Shown: piece by piece, positions 11,676 through 23,738 of the stretch
How positions within the stretch are numbered: position 1 is the first letter of the stretch
Layout: the number at the start of each line of letters is the position of its first letter
Source: Symsagittifera roscoffensis
Taxonomy: Eukaryota > Xenacoelomorpha > Acoela > Convolutidae
DNA: 60,000 nucleotides
Assembly: GCF_963678635.1 (NCBI RefSeq)
Contig: NC_087064.1
Span: 14,049,599-14,109,598, forward strand
Direction: 5' to 3'
Notes under the pieces: model-generated
What the model saw: the letters and a program-made list of their open reading frames with translations, nothing else
What the model was told of the DNA's origin: nothing
The model's database searches: none
Made by a program: the position numbers and the translations under genes

Positions 11676-11825
11676 AACTGAAGAAAATTTAATGAAAATT
11701 TTTTAAATAACTCTGCTTAATTTGATTTTTTTTTCATTACAAAACTGATCATTTAAATTTGATTCAAAAGAGCAAAATACATTTTTTAAAAATTGAACAG
11801 TGGGGTAAACATTGAACAGTGGGAT

Positions 11826-12335
11826 AAGACTGCTCGTATCAGGCCCTGAATGTTCCGACTGCCTATTAAGGTTTACGGAGCAGTAATAACATTAAAAAAT
11901 TAAAAGTAATAAAACAAAATGAAAATTTGAAACTTTTTATGAAAATCATCCCCCCACACACCAATTAAACAACAAAAGGATAGATTTTGCTGCTTGTAAC
12001 CAATCAATTATGGCAAATAAGCTTCGTTAAACCAATTGGAATGATTTCTTAGACGGATTAATTCTCCGCTTACGCGTTAATAGCGCGAAGTATATCGCGC
12101 GTTAATTGTCCCAAATTGGCCAAAATGGCAATCTTTAAACCCCCATAACTCTACAAAAAATAATCACAAGTAAAATATCTTTTCAAATTTGAGCTCAGAA
12201 CAACAATACCTTTCGAATGATACAAAGAAAAATTCCGTCAAAAATGGCTAGTTAAAAAGTCGAAATTTGTCTGAAGAAAAAAAATCCACCCCGAGCACAA
12301 ATATTCCGTTACTTTCGTATCTAAAGTCGGAACAA
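11826..12335 (-). mobile_element. Helentron-like element, copy B
   Basis: Inverse orientation to copy A. The tail AAGACTGCTCGTATCAGG is at the left, then TGTTCCGACTGCC, and the terminus AGTCGGAACAA is at the right (12325-12335). The central palindrome is intact (about 12072-12106). The tail hairpin is eroded to 'caggccctg' and the terminal hairpin to 'tttcgtatctaaag'. Internal sequence aligns with copy A throughout by eye. Confidence 0.65.
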
Positions 12336-12899
12336 TAATAAAAACCTCCTTATAGTTTTAATAAATAGCTAACTTCAATTTAACTTCAAATGATGGTTTA
12401 AGAGTTAAAAAACAACCTCTGCGCTTAAAAAAATCCTCCGCGCCTGTCTGGCCCCATTGGATAATTTCAAACCAATAGTTTCGTCAGAAGGTTCATCAAT
12501 TTTTTCTTTGCCTTTCAGATGATTTGATGTAGTCATTCGAATGATCCGCAATATAAAGTCCATGCTCATCGAAAGGTAGTAAATATCGATTATTTAAGAG
12601 AATTTTTTTTCTCCATTAACTCTAGAGCCAAGCAAGAAAAAATCTTTTGCGTCTAATAAAAGTTATTAAATTGAAAACTTCCTCTGGTAATTTTGGAGGT
12701 ATGCATCCTGTTTGTGCATCCTGTTTGCAGTAATTTATGACACAAATAAAAGCAATTCTAACCTGGTAACTTGAATTCTCGCGGTAACTGGGGCGAAAAA
12801 CTTTCAAAACACAGCCGGAAATTTTGAACAAAAATGGGTTATCATATCATGTATTATTTTGGAAACAGTTGAAGTTAAGTGCACCATCCTCTATATCTT
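12336..12899. other. Non-coding stretch left of the tandem duplication
   Basis: No gene supported. The 69-codon minus frame at 12622-12831 has no recognisable domain. The region ends at the TCTT microhomology of the duplication breakpoint. Confidence 0.5.
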
Positions 12900-13300
12900 G
12901 GGATCTAAAATTGAGCAGAATCATTTCGGTTAAGACGGGTCTTACGAGCCCAGCTATTGAATTAAAATTTTCATTTCCACTTCGATAGTTTTGACTCAAA
13001 GGTTCACTGAAGGTTAAAATTAAACCGGGTTTGGATTCATTTTGCTGAATGTTTTAAAAACTGTTATACGGCATCCTTGGGGTATTTAGTGATTATATTT
13101 CGATTCTTACTCTTTCTGGTAAAAACGACTTCTTTTTATCGATCGGTTTTTTAATCGGTGTTTCTGCTTGTAAACTATTCGGCTTGATGCCCTCTAGCGA
13201 GTTCTATCACCAGCTATAGTAGACTGGCTGATGTGAAGTGTGCATGGTGTGTTATGTAGAGTCAAGTCAGTCTTTTCATGCCTGTTTATACCTCTGTTCA

Positions 13301-13356
13301 CATCCATCTCCCCTCCTCTCCTCTCCCCTCTTCTCTTCTCTTTTCTTCATCTCTTC
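13301..13356 (+). repeat. Polypyrimidine (CT-rich) tract, unit 1
   Basis: 56 bases of almost pure C and T. The 72-codon open frame across it (13278-13496) follows from this composition and is not called as a gene. The same tract recurs at 19548-19603. Confidence 0.85.
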
Positions 13357-14544
13357 ATGTGTTGTTTTGGTTGATGCCTGCTGGCTATTTTTCTATTTGT
13401 TTACTCCACAATCATGACCCCAACAATAGGCCGATAAAAAAGCCCCCAAAAAACTTTCAAATCGCCTGCCTATTCTTTCAATCGAAAATCTGCTAGCTTT
13501 ACTAAATATTTGCCCTTTCCACTTCATTCAACTATAAAATGAAATCAACAACTTTTAACGAAACAAATTGATGAAAGAAGTAAAATTTTGCAGGTGATCA
13601 TCTGGAACGGACACTCGACATTAATTAATTATTTATGTGGAGTACCTGTTTTTTTTATAATTAAAGTGCGCTTACTTGAATCAGAGCTACTTGCCGTCTT
13701 CTCTGCTAGAAATCTTACGGGATTTCCCCTCATGATGGAGGGACAAAAATGAAGAAAAAAAAACAACAAACGCGTATTGGGCAAACGGTAATTAGCATTC
13801 AAAAACCTCAAGAGAGTGGAAATCTCTTTAAACGCAATTAAATACAGGGGTGATAAAATCAGAATTAGGCGAGTCCAAAAGTCAGTAGATACGGCAATCG
13901 GACTGATGCGTGTGCGTGCCATTCAGAGACACGGACTGTTTATGGAAATGCATGGCCGTGGGGCCACTTGAAGGATTTTTTTGCCGAAGTTTGCTATTTT
14001 TGTTTTACTTTATCGAAACAAAAATTGGAACTCAAAATCAAAACGTGAATTTGATGACACAGGAACAAGCGAGTAGGAGCTTCTTAATGTTCTAGTCGTT
14101 TCTGATTGGTTGAAAACATAGCTTTTCTACCATTTCCGCAGCTCTTCTACCGTTCCCCTCAACTATCGATCACTCAGCTCAATTTTTATTTAAACCCAAT
14201 TACAAACACTGTTGAATGCATCATTGACCAACGCAATTACATCATTGATTGCACTGTAAAACAAATGATTTATACATTTGAGGTAACGGTCAAAGAGCCG
14301 TAAACTGTTCAGCTCTTGATCTTTTAGGGTCCTTTCTGCTATACGGCCCAAAACTTTTTTCTAGTTTTTCTTTAAAAATTAGATCATAAAGCTCAAATCT
14401 GATTAAATAAAATTATTTTCGATGCAAGAGAATCTGGATTTTTAATAAGTACAAAACCTCAATTAACAATTAGATAATTTTAGGCCATACAACAAAAAAG
14501 ACCCTTTGATTCAGTCATTGATGAAAGCTGTCACAAACGACAAG

Positions 14545-14893
14545 AAGACTGCTCGTATCAGGGCGAAGTTAAAGATTTTTTTTTTAAATCAACCCACACA
14601 TCATATAAAATACAAAATGATACATTTTGCTGCTAGTTACGCAGCAGTTTTGAAGAATAGCCTGCTTTAGCCAACTTGGAGCCATTTCTAGGACGGGTTA
14701 AATCTCCGCTCACGCGTTAATAGCGCCAAAAAGATTGCGCATTAATTGTCCTAATTGGCCATATTGGCAATCTTTAAACGCCTTAATGGTCCGAAAAAAG
14801 ATCACAGGTGAAATATCTTCTTAAGTTTGAGCTCAGACACTGCAAGTATCCCAAGCACAAGTATTACGTCTTTTTCTTCGGAAGTCGAAACAA
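14545..14893 (-). mobile_element. Helentron-like element, short diverged copy D
   Basis: Starts with the family tail AAGACTGCTCGTATCAGGGCGAAG and ends at 'gaagtcgaaacaa', a one-base variant of the family terminus. The tail hairpin is lost, and the centre palindrome is altered to 'cgcgttaatagcgccaaaaagattgcgc'. About 350 bp, so internally deleted relative to copies A-C. Confidence 0.6.
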
Positions 14894-15607
14894 TAAAAAA
14901 TGCTCGAGGAAGATTTAATGGTGTTATCTTATCAGTATTCATGAAAACCATTTTACACAAATGAGGCCCAGATTAAAAAACTATTATTTTCTGTTGTATG
15001 GTGCAAAATTATCAAGTAGTTAATTAGGCCTCTGTTTTTCATGTCTCAAATGTTTTGAAAAAATATCAGCTCGCAAAAGGCTCATTGCCTAACCATATTT
15101 CAAAAATTGATTAACTAATTATCCCTAGCTTTATTTTCTAACATCTATGTTGAAGCTCACGTTATTTTGTAGACTTCGTTAAAATGCCGGCTACTGAAAC
15201 CGTCCTTGGGGCGTCCAATATGCAAAAATGCTTTATTTCCGAAAATCGCTGAAAAAAATTTGATTTTTTGTTTTTTATCGTTTAGGTGTCGAAACCACAT
15301 ACTATGGCTTTTGTGCATAACAGTAAAAATATTTTGTGAAAGAATATTCATTTGAAAAACAAAAACAACAATGATTAGATTAGTACAAATGAAAACAAGG
15401 ACAAACAGTTATTAAGCAAATAGCACAGAAAGTTGCGACAAAATTGATTTAAAAAGTAGAGAGCAAAAATAAAAAAATTGATACATTAAAACAATTATGG
15501 CCAATTTTTTGCGACACTGTGAATGCGAACGTTTTGTTTTAATCAAAGTTTGAATCTTAACCAGTAATAGTTACAACCCGTAAGTTGTCAAAATTGCTTG
15601 GCAAAAT

Positions 15608-15802
15608 TTCAAAAAAACCTACGCCAGTGCTCCCATCCACTCTTCGAGAAAAATCATATATATATCAAATAAATAACATGAATAGAAAATTAAAAGTGAT
15701 TAAAGTTATTTCCGACATTAGTTAGTTATTAAAAAAAACGGAAAATGTAAAAAAAAACCTACGCCAATGCTCCAACCCACTCTTCGAGAAAAATCATATA
15801 GA
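15608..15802 (+). repeat. Direct repeat pair around 'cctacgcca.tgctc'
   Basis: About 50 bp ('aaaacctacgccagtgctcc...gagaaaaatcatata') occurs at 15611-15661 and again at about 15753-15801, some 141 bp apart. The pair is also present in the second duplication unit (about 21885-22059). No element termini recognised. Confidence 0.7.
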
Positions 15803-16201
15803 AGAAGACCTTACCCGGCAACAAAGATATGTATCGACTACGGAACCAATAACTTGGAAATTTTTACTTGATATGATTTGAAAACCCAGGAAAAAATAAC
15901 ACCATACGGAAACTTTAAGCTTTTTTATTTTCCGTTTCTAGAATTGAAACAAGTTGCAAAACAGCTCTCCCCTACAAAAATCCCGAGTTTCCGTACTCAT
16001 AATTAGTTTTTGGCTCCGTTTCAACTTTGACTTTTCAACTACGCAGCGTAGTCTTTATAACTTTTTGTACGCTTTTTTGCTATCCAAATATGTTGCATTA
16101 TCATTTACGTCATTTTCTAGCATCAAAAGTTGCATTTCGTTTTTCGCTTTCTTCATTTGGTTGATTTTGAGGCACAAAAGCGTGCAAAGTTAAGTTCGAG
16201 C

Positions 16202-16742
16202 AAGACTGCTTGTATCAGGGCGAAGCCCTGAATGTTCAGATTGCCTTTTAAGACTGAAGCAGTAACAAGTAATAACATGAAAAAATAAATGTATAGAAAA
16301 AAAAATAAAATGAAAAAATTTTGTAGAAAAATTTGAGGATTTTTTGTGAAAATCATCTCCCCACACGCCATATGAAATACAAAGTGATAAATTGTGCTTC
16401 TAGTAACAAATCAATAATGGCGAATAAGCTTCCTTCAACCAATTTGGAACGGTTTTAAGACGGATTAACTCTCCGCTTACGCGTTAATAGCGCGAAATAT
16501 ATCGCGCGTTAATTGTCCCAAATTGGCCTAAATGACAATCTTTAAACCCCCATAACTTTACGAAAAAAAAGTAACAGGTAAAATATCTTTTCAAATTTGA
16601 GCTCAAGACAACAATACCTTTCGAGTGATATAAAAAAAATTTCGTCAAAATGCCTAGTTAAAAAGTCGAAATTTGTCTGGAGAAAAAAAAACCCACCCCG
16701 AGCACAAATATTCCGTTACTTTCGTATCAAAAGTCGGAACAA
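16202..16742 (-). mobile_element. Helentron-like element, copy C
   Basis: Best-preserved tail hairpin in this orientation (CAGGGC-gaa-GCCCTG, about 16216-16230) and terminal 'cgtatcaaaagtcggaacaa' at the right. The central palindrome 'cgcgttaatagcgcgaaatatatcgcgcg' is intact. The 72-codon minus ORF and 88-codon plus ORF inside are chance frames. Confidence 0.65.
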
Positions 16743-17155
16743 TATCTTGGAATTTTTTAACTGGGAAAACTCAACTAATGGTGCTTCTCAAGTTAACTTG
16801 TCGTCCCTTGTGGTCAGCCAAATCAAAACAATCGTGAAAAAAGTTACGAATGATTGGCTATAAAATCTTAACACAAGTAAATGTCCGAAAGGTCTCAGCA
16901 GAAGCGTTTCGAGATATTGTACCTATTGTCAAAATGACAAACTTTTGTTTCAAAGTTGACTTTTTTGGCTGATTTTTTAAATGAGCATAGACTATTAAAG
17001 ATAACAAAAACTCACAACGAGTGTAGCTGCAAATCATTCGAAGATCTTTCAATTGTCCTCGAAATGATCATAAATTTTTTTCTTCGAAATTTTTTCTCAT
17101 AATTTTTGTAACATCAGCAATAGTTGTGATTAAAAAAATAAAAGTTACGATCCCA

Positions 17156-17480
17156 CAGGGGCGGATTTAGTGGGGGGGGGGGGCGGACACCTCTTACCCC
17201 CTCAGGGATTCGACCCCTGCCGACCCAAAGGGTCCCCCCTTTGGTACTTTTAAGAAATCCAGTTTTAGCCGACCAACCCTAAAATTTTTCTAAAGGCGCC
17301 TTTGGAGCCAATATATACTAAACTTAAGGGGGAGCGCGCGCCGAAAAAACGCGATTTTTTGGTCAAAATTTTCCAAAAAGTACCTAAAAATGCCTCTTTT
17401 GGACTGTTTTTCAAAAAGTCAACTCGGTCGACCTAAAAAAAAAGAAAAAAGTTCGACAAAATTTTTTTTTGAAAATCCGC
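17156..17480 (+). mobile_element. hAT-like MITE, 3'-truncated
   Basis: Starts CAGGGGCGGATTTAG followed by a 12-base G run. It then shows the family's internal landmarks: 'gggattcgacc', 'gacccaaagggtc', 'aggcgcctttgg', 'agcgcgcgcc', 'tttttggtcaaaattttcc', 'ggtcgacct'. It stops at 'gaaaatccgcgg' and lacks the final terminal repeat. Confidence 0.75.
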
Positions 17481-18279
17481 GGAAAAACCAAAAAAATATA
17501 TGAAAACAAGATTCCAAACAAAAAAATTGCCATTTTCGAATCTATTTTTTACAATAAAATGATTGCAGATTAAATTGGAAGTTTAAACTTCCGCCAGCTT
17601 TTTTTTGGAGAAAATTCTGTTTTCCAAAACACTTTCCCTAATTTTATGGCTGCAATTGCACAAATCACGTAACATATTTATTGCGAATGTGCTGCGTGTC
17701 ATAATATGTGATAATTTTGACAATATTTTTCCAGTTATATTTTCAGGCACGTCATATTGAATTTGAAGTCTCAAATGCAGAGCAGATCGTAAAACTTAGT
17801 TTCGTTCTGATCTTCTTGGCTCCAAACTTTTTTGTGTACGCAATATAGAACTAAACCATAAAAAGTTTTTAAAATGAAAAAATATGATTTTTCTTTCTTT
17901 TTTGGAAGCCAAAAATGGTACAAAACAAAAAAATGAATCATTTGAGAGATAAGCATGTGTGGTATCAAACAGTTTTCTGTTAAAACTATTTGGTGGCAAT
18001 AAAAAATACTCCAATGACAATTATGGATGGTATTTTTACCACTATAGCTAGTCCTGAGATCCTCTTGTCGTTCATAAAATTTGAATTAGTTTTTGTTTCG
18101 GCGTTCTAATCTCAAGTAGCGTCAGAGTTTCCTGAACAGGAACGATCACTCAAGGAACCGCAACTGTTTAGCCGATAGTGTAATTACTTCCACGTAAACA
18201 TGACCATCTGAAGTTTTGTCTTCGTTTTGCTGTCATAGTTACAAAATAATATATACAAATTTGCGTGACTTTTACATCA

Positions 18280-18283
18280 GTAT
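18280..18283. repeat. Copied left target-site duplication GTAT
   Basis: Same four bases as those flanking the authentic element (24538-24541, 42489-42492), carried along in duplication unit 1. Confidence 0.8.
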
Positions 18284-18661
18284 TGAGTTAGGATGGATGG
18301 TCTAACTCATAGAGTAGTTTCAGATAGGGTACACCGTCTGCTCGTCATGTTATCTTATTTTCGGTCGGATAGATTCGTGCAACTTCTTAGCCTTATACCG
18401 ATCTTAATCTTACTCTTATATCTCTTAGTCTCAATAGATCTAGAGTATACTGGTTTGTTAAGAGCCGGTCTCTTGGAGAAAGCAACTAGGTTGTAAGTTA
18501 AATTCAAAATGCTCTGGTGCTGAAATTACAAGTAATTTCAGCACTTACAAATAAGTGGGTTGTTAGTTAGATGGAGTGTGATTGGTTAGTCTTTATTATT
18601 TTATAGGGATAAAATATCTAATTTATAACCAATAATAATATATAGTTTGGATCAGGTTCCA
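18284..18661 (-). mobile_element. Orphan LTR produced by the tandem duplication
   Basis: 378 bp with TGAGTT...GGTTCCA ends, nearly identical to the element's 3' LTR at 24542-24919. It is not a solo LTR from recombination: internal element sequence still follows on its right up to the duplication junction at 19140. The plus-strand 67-codon ORF inside is a chance frame. Confidence 0.9.
18517..18544. repeat. 13-bp perfect palindrome in the orphan LTR
   Basis: GTGCTGAAATTAC-aa-GTAATTTCAGCAC; a perfect stem with a two-base centre. The same palindrome is in the 3' LTR (24775-24802). Confidence 0.9.
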
Positions 18662-19245
18662 CCCATCCGGGGTTTACAGAGTTTTTGTTCTCTTGACTTC
18701 TTTCTGTAGTGGAGGATGGATGATGATCGTTTGTATTTCGCGAGCACCATTTCTTATTCCGTCCTTGGAGGTGCGAGTTCCAGGAAGCTGGAATCATCGA
18801 GGCTGTTTTGTCATTCAACGATGACTGAGACCGTCAACAAAATCAATCTGATTTCCAAATGGTTTGTTTTGATCGTCTGTTCTTGATCGTGTGGAGAACT
18901 GTGTTTCGCTCTAGATTGGGAATCGCGTGAAGCAAAATTGGAGGGAACGCCTTGTAACTCGGATCTGTACGTATACTTGAACATCGAGATGGTCATTGAT
19001 CTGTTTGCTTCGGAGTCAAGTCGTACTTCAAATCCTTTGAGTTGTGGTTTGTGAGTGGCATATCCGTTGTGTTCAGCCATTCTGTGGGTTGAGTGTGATG
19101 AGGTCGTCTTAGCTGCTTGATGCTCGTCTTGGGATCTAAAATTGAGCAGAATCATTTCGGTTAAGACGGGTCTTACGAGCCCAGCTATTGAATTAAAGTT
19201 TTCATTTCCACTTCGATAGTTTTGATTCAAAGGTTCACTGAACAT
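18618..19245 (-). pseudogene. Chimeric ORF across the duplication junction
   Basis: The 144-codon frame at 18811-19245 starts in the first bases of unit 2 (about 19141-19245, host flank) and runs across the junction into the retroelement 3' ORF of unit 1. Beyond the junction it matches the 90-codon frame at 25069-25341, with a short local frame difference around 18915-18935. A second overlapping frame continues at 18618-18818. The fusion is new sequence made by the rearrangement, and there is no evidence of expression. The family of the 3' part is unrecognised. Confidence 0.6.
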
Positions 19246-19547
19246 TAAAATTAAACCGGGTTTGGATTCAATTTGCTGAAGGTTTTAAAAACTGTTATAC
19301 GGAATCCTTGGGGTATTTAGTGATTATTTTTCGATTCTTACTTCCAACTCTGTCATTTAATCATTCTGGTAAAAACGACCTCTTTTATCGATCGATTTTT
19401 TAATGTGTTTCTGCTTGTAAACTATTCGGCTAGATGCCCTCTAGCGAGTTCTATCACCAGCTATAGTAGACTGGCTGATGTTAAGTGTGCATGGTGTGTG
19501 ATGTAGAGTCAAGTCAGTCTTTTCATGCCTGTTTATACCTCTGTTCA

Positions 19548-19603
19548 CATCCATCTCCCCTCCTCTCCTCTCCCCTCTTCTCTTCTCTTTTCTTCATCTC
19601 TTC
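19548..19603 (+). repeat. Polypyrimidine (CT-rich) tract, unit 2
   Basis: Duplicate of the tract at 13301-13356. Confidence 0.85.
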
Positions 19604-20813
19604 CTGTGTTGTTTTGGTTGATGCATGCTGGCTATTTTTCTATTTGTTTACTCCACAATCATGACCCCAACAATAGGCCGATAAAAAGCCCCCAAAAAAC
19701 TTTCAAAAATGCCTGCCTATTCTTTCAATCGAAAATCTGCTAGCTTTACTAAATATTTGCCCTTTCCACTTCATTCAACTATAAAATGAAATCAACAACT
19801 TTTAACGAAACAAATTGATGAAAGAAGTAGAAGTTTTGCAGGTGATCATCTGGAACTGACACTCGACATTAATTAATTATTTATGTGGAGTACCTGTTTT
19901 TTTATAATTAAAGTGCGCTTACTTGAATCAGAGCTACTTGCCGTCTTCTCTGCTAGAAATCTTACGGGATTTCCCCTCATGATGGAGGGTCAAAAATGAA
20001 AAAAATAAACGCGTATTGGGCAAACGGTAATTAGCATTCAAAAACCTCAAGAGAGTGAAAATTTCTTTAAACGCAATTAAATACAGGGGTGATAAAATCA
20101 GAATTAGGCGAGTCCAAAAGTCCGTAGATACGGCAATCGGACTGATGCGTGTGCGTGTCATTCAGAGACACGGACTGTTTATGGAAATGCATGGCTGTGC
20201 GGCCACTTGATGGATTTTTTGCTTTACCTCATATCCGGCTCGTTAATCTCGGCCGAAGTTTGCTATTTTTGTTTTTACTTTATCGAAACAAAAATTGGAA
20301 CTCAAAATCAAAATGTGAATTTGATGACACAGGAACAAGCGAGTAGGAGCTTCTTAATGTTCTAGTCGTTTCTGATTGGTTGAAAACATAGCTTTTCTAC
20401 CATTTCCGCAGCTCTTCTACCGTCCCCTCAACTATCGATCACTCAGCTCAATTTTTATTTAAACCCAATTACAAGCACTGTTGATTGCATCATTGACCAA
20501 CGCAATTACATCATTGATTGCACTGTAAAATAAATGATTTATACATTTGAGATAACGATCAAAGAGCCGTAAACTGTCCAACTCTTGATCTTTTAGGGTC
20601 CTTTCTGCTATGCGGCCCAAAACTTTTTTCTAGTTTTTCTTTAAAAATTAGATCATAAAGCTCAAATCCGATTAAATAAAATTATTTTCGATGCAAGAGA
20701 ATCTGGATTTTTAATAAGTACAAAACCTCAATTAACAATTTGATAATTTTAGGCCATACAACAAAAAAGACCCTTTGATTCAGTCATTGATGAAAGCTGT
20801 CACAAACGACAAG

Positions 20814-21161
20814 AAGACTGCTCGTATCAGGGCGAAGTTAAAGATTTTTTTTTAAATCAACCCACACATCATATAAAATACAAAATGATACATTTTGCTG
20901 CTAGTTACGCAGCAGTTTTGAAGAATAGCCTGCTTTAGCCAACTTGGAGCCATTTCTAGGACGGGTTAAATCTCCGCTCACGCGTTAATAGCGCCAAAAA
21001 GATTGCGCATTAATTGTCCTAATTGGCCATATTGGCAATCTTTAAACGCCTTAATGGTCCGAAAAAAGATCACAGGTGAAATATCTTCTTAAGTTTGAGC
21101 TCAGACACTGCAAGTATCCCAAGCACAAGTATTACGTCTTTTTCTTTGGAAGTCGAAACAA
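20814..21161 (-). mobile_element. Helentron-like element, copy D' (duplicate of 14545-14893)
   Basis: Second-unit counterpart of the short diverged copy, with the same ends and the same lost hairpin. Confidence 0.6.
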
Positions 21162-22460
21162 TAAAAAATGCTCGAGGAAGATTTAATGGTGTTATCTAAT
21201 CAGTATTCATGAAAACCATTTTACACAAATGAGGCCCAGATTAAAAAACTATTATTTTCTGTTGTATGGTGCAAAATTATCAAGTAGTTAATTAGGCCTC
21301 TGTTTTTCATGTCTCAAATGTTTTGAAAAAATATCAGCTCGCAAAAGGCTCATTGCCTAAGCATATTTCAAAAATTGATTAACTAATTATCCCTAGCTTT
21401 ATTTTCTAACATCTATGTTGAAGCTCACGTTATTTTGTAGACTTCGTTAAAATGCCGGCTACTGAAACCGTCCTTGGGGCGTCCAATATGCAAAAATGCT
21501 TTATTTCCGAAAATCGCTGAAAAAAATTTGATTTTTTTTATCGTTTAGGTATCGAAACCACATACTATGGCTTTTGTGCATAACAGTAAAAATTTTTTGT
21601 GAAACAATATTCATTTGAAAAACAAAAACAACAATGATTAGATTAGTACCAATGAAAACAAGGACAAACAGTTATTAAGCAAATAGCACAGAAAGTTGCG
21701 ACAAAATTGATTTAAAAATTAGAGAGCAAAAATAAAAAAATTGATACATTAAAAAAATTATGGCCAATTTTTTGCGACACTGTGAATGCGAACGTTTTGT
21801 TTTAATCAAAGTTTGAATCTTAACCAGTAATAGTTACAACCCGTAAGTTGTCAAAATTGCTTGGCAAAATTTCAAAAAAACCTACGCCAGTGCTCCCATC
21901 CACTCTTCGAGAAAAATCATATATATCAAATAAATAACATGAATAGAAAATTAAAAGTGATTAAAGTTATTTCCGACATTAGTTAGTTATTAAAAAAAAC
22001 GGAAAATGTAAAAAAAACTACGCCAGTGCCCCAACCCACTCTTCGAGAAAAATCATATAGAAGAAGACCTTACCCGGCAACAAAGATATGTATCGACTAC
22101 GGAACCAATAACTTGGAAATTTTTACTTGATATGATTTGAAAACCCAGGAAAAAATAACACCATACGGAAACTTTAAGCTTTTTTATTTTCCGTTTCTAG
22201 AATTGAAACAAGTTGCAAAACAGCGCTCTCCCCTACAAAAATCCCGAGTTTCCGTACTCATAATTAGTTTTTGGCTCCGTTTCAACTTTGACTTTTCAAC
22301 TACGCAGCGTAGTCTTTATAACTTTTTGTACGCTTTTTTGCTATCCAAATATGTTGCATTATCATTTACGTCATTTTCTAGCATCAAATTGCATTTCGTT
22401 TTTCGCTTTCTTCATTTGGTTGATTTTGAGGCACAAAAGCGTGCAAAGTTAAGTTCGAGC

Positions 22461-22999
22461 AAGACTGCTTTATCAGGGCGAAGCCCTGAATATTCAGATT
22501 GCCTTTTAAGACTGAAGCAGTAACAAGAAATAACATGAAAAAATAAATGTATAGAAAAAAAATAAAATGAAAAAATTTTGTAGAAAAATTTGAGGATTTT
22601 TTGTGAAAATCATCCCCCCACACGCCATATGAAATACAAAGTGATAAATTGTGCTTCTAGTAACAAATCAATAATGGCGAATAAGCTTCCTTCAACCAAT
22701 TTGGAACGGTTTTAAGACGGATTAACTCTCCGCTTACGCGTTAATAGCGCGAAATATATCGCGCGTTAATTGTCCCAAATTGGCCTAAATGACAATCTTT
22801 AAACCCCCATAACTTTACGAAAAAAAAGTAACAGGTAAAATATCTTTTCAAATTTGAGCTTAAGACAACAATACCTTTCGAATGATATAAAAAAAATTTC
22901 GTCAAAATGGCTAGTTAAAAAGTCAAAATTTGTCTGGAGAAAAAAAAACCCACCCCGAGCACAAATATTCCGTTACTTTCGTACCAAAAGTCGGAACAA
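22461..22999 (-). mobile_element. Helentron-like element, copy C' (duplicate of 16202-16742)
   Basis: Second-unit counterpart of copy C, with two bases lost in the tail ('gctttatcaggg' for 'gcttgtatcaggg'). Confidence 0.65.
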
Positions 23000-23412
23000 T
23001 ATCTTGGAATTTTCTAACTGGGAAAACTCAACTAATGGTGCTTCTCAAGTTAACTTGTCGTCCCTTGTGGTCAGCCAAATCAAAACAATCGTGAAAAAAA
23101 TTACGAATGATTGGCTATAAAATCTTAACACAAGTAAATGTCCGAAAGGTCTCAGCAGAAGCGTTTCGAGATATTGTACCTATTGTCAAAATGACAAACT
23201 TTTGTTTCAAAGTTGACTTTTTTGGCTGATTTTTTAAATGAGCATAGACTATTAAAGATAACAAAAATTCACAACGAGTGTAGCTGCAAATCATTCGAAG
23301 ATCTTTCAATTGTCCTCGAAATGATCATAAATTTTTTTCTTCGAAATTTTTTCTCATAATTTTTGTAACATCAGCAATAGTTGTGATTAAAAAAATAAAA
23401 GTTACGATCCCA

Positions 23413-23738
23413 CAGGGGCGGATTTAGTGGGGGGGGGGGCGCACACCTCTTCCCCCCTCAGGGATTCGACCCCCTGCTGACCCAAAGGGTCCCCCCTTTG
23501 GTACTTTTAAGAAATCCAGTTTTGGCCGACCAACCCTAAAATTTTTCTAAAGGCGCCTTTGGCGCCAATATATACTAAACTTAAGGAGGGAGCGCGCGCC
23601 AAAAAAACGCAATTTTTTGGTCAAAATTTTCCAAAAAGTACCTAAAAATGCCTTTTTTGGACTGTTTTTCAAAAAGTCAACTTGGTCGACCTAAAAAAAA
23701 AGAAAAAAGTTCGACAAAATTTTTTTTTGAAAATCCGC
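23413..23738 (+). mobile_element. hAT-like MITE, truncated (duplicate of 17156-17480)
   Basis: Second-unit counterpart, with an altered G-run length and minor substitutions. Confidence 0.75.

Larger units (their letters stand above)
12900..19140 (+). repeat. Tandem duplication, unit 1 (6.24 kb)
   Basis: Repeats almost base for base at 19141-25391 (offset 6241, drifting to 6258 through small indels). The left edge reads 'atatctt|gggatctaaa', the junction 'gctcgtctt|gggatctaaa' and the right edge 'gctcgtctt|cgtgattg', so the breakpoints share TCTT. Differences are scattered substitutions and short indels, including an expanded 'ctttacctcatatccggctcg' insertion near 20220 in unit 2. The unit contains polypyrimidine tracts, two Helentron-like copies, a hAT-like fragment and, at its right end, an LTR plus ~480 bp of internal retroelement sequence. 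Confidence 0.95.

Noticed and set aside
13278-13496. 72-codon ORF repeated at 19525-19743
   Set aside because: Lies over a CT-rich tract and is duplicated only because the 6.25 kb unit is; no domain.
18293-18496. 67-codon ORF present in both LTR copies (also 24551-24754)
   Set aside because: Antisense frame inside an LTR; conserved only through the tandem duplication.
18284-19140. A second, independent truncated LTR element
   Set aside because: Sequence and flanking GTAT are copied in duplication unit 1 and end exactly at the duplication junction.
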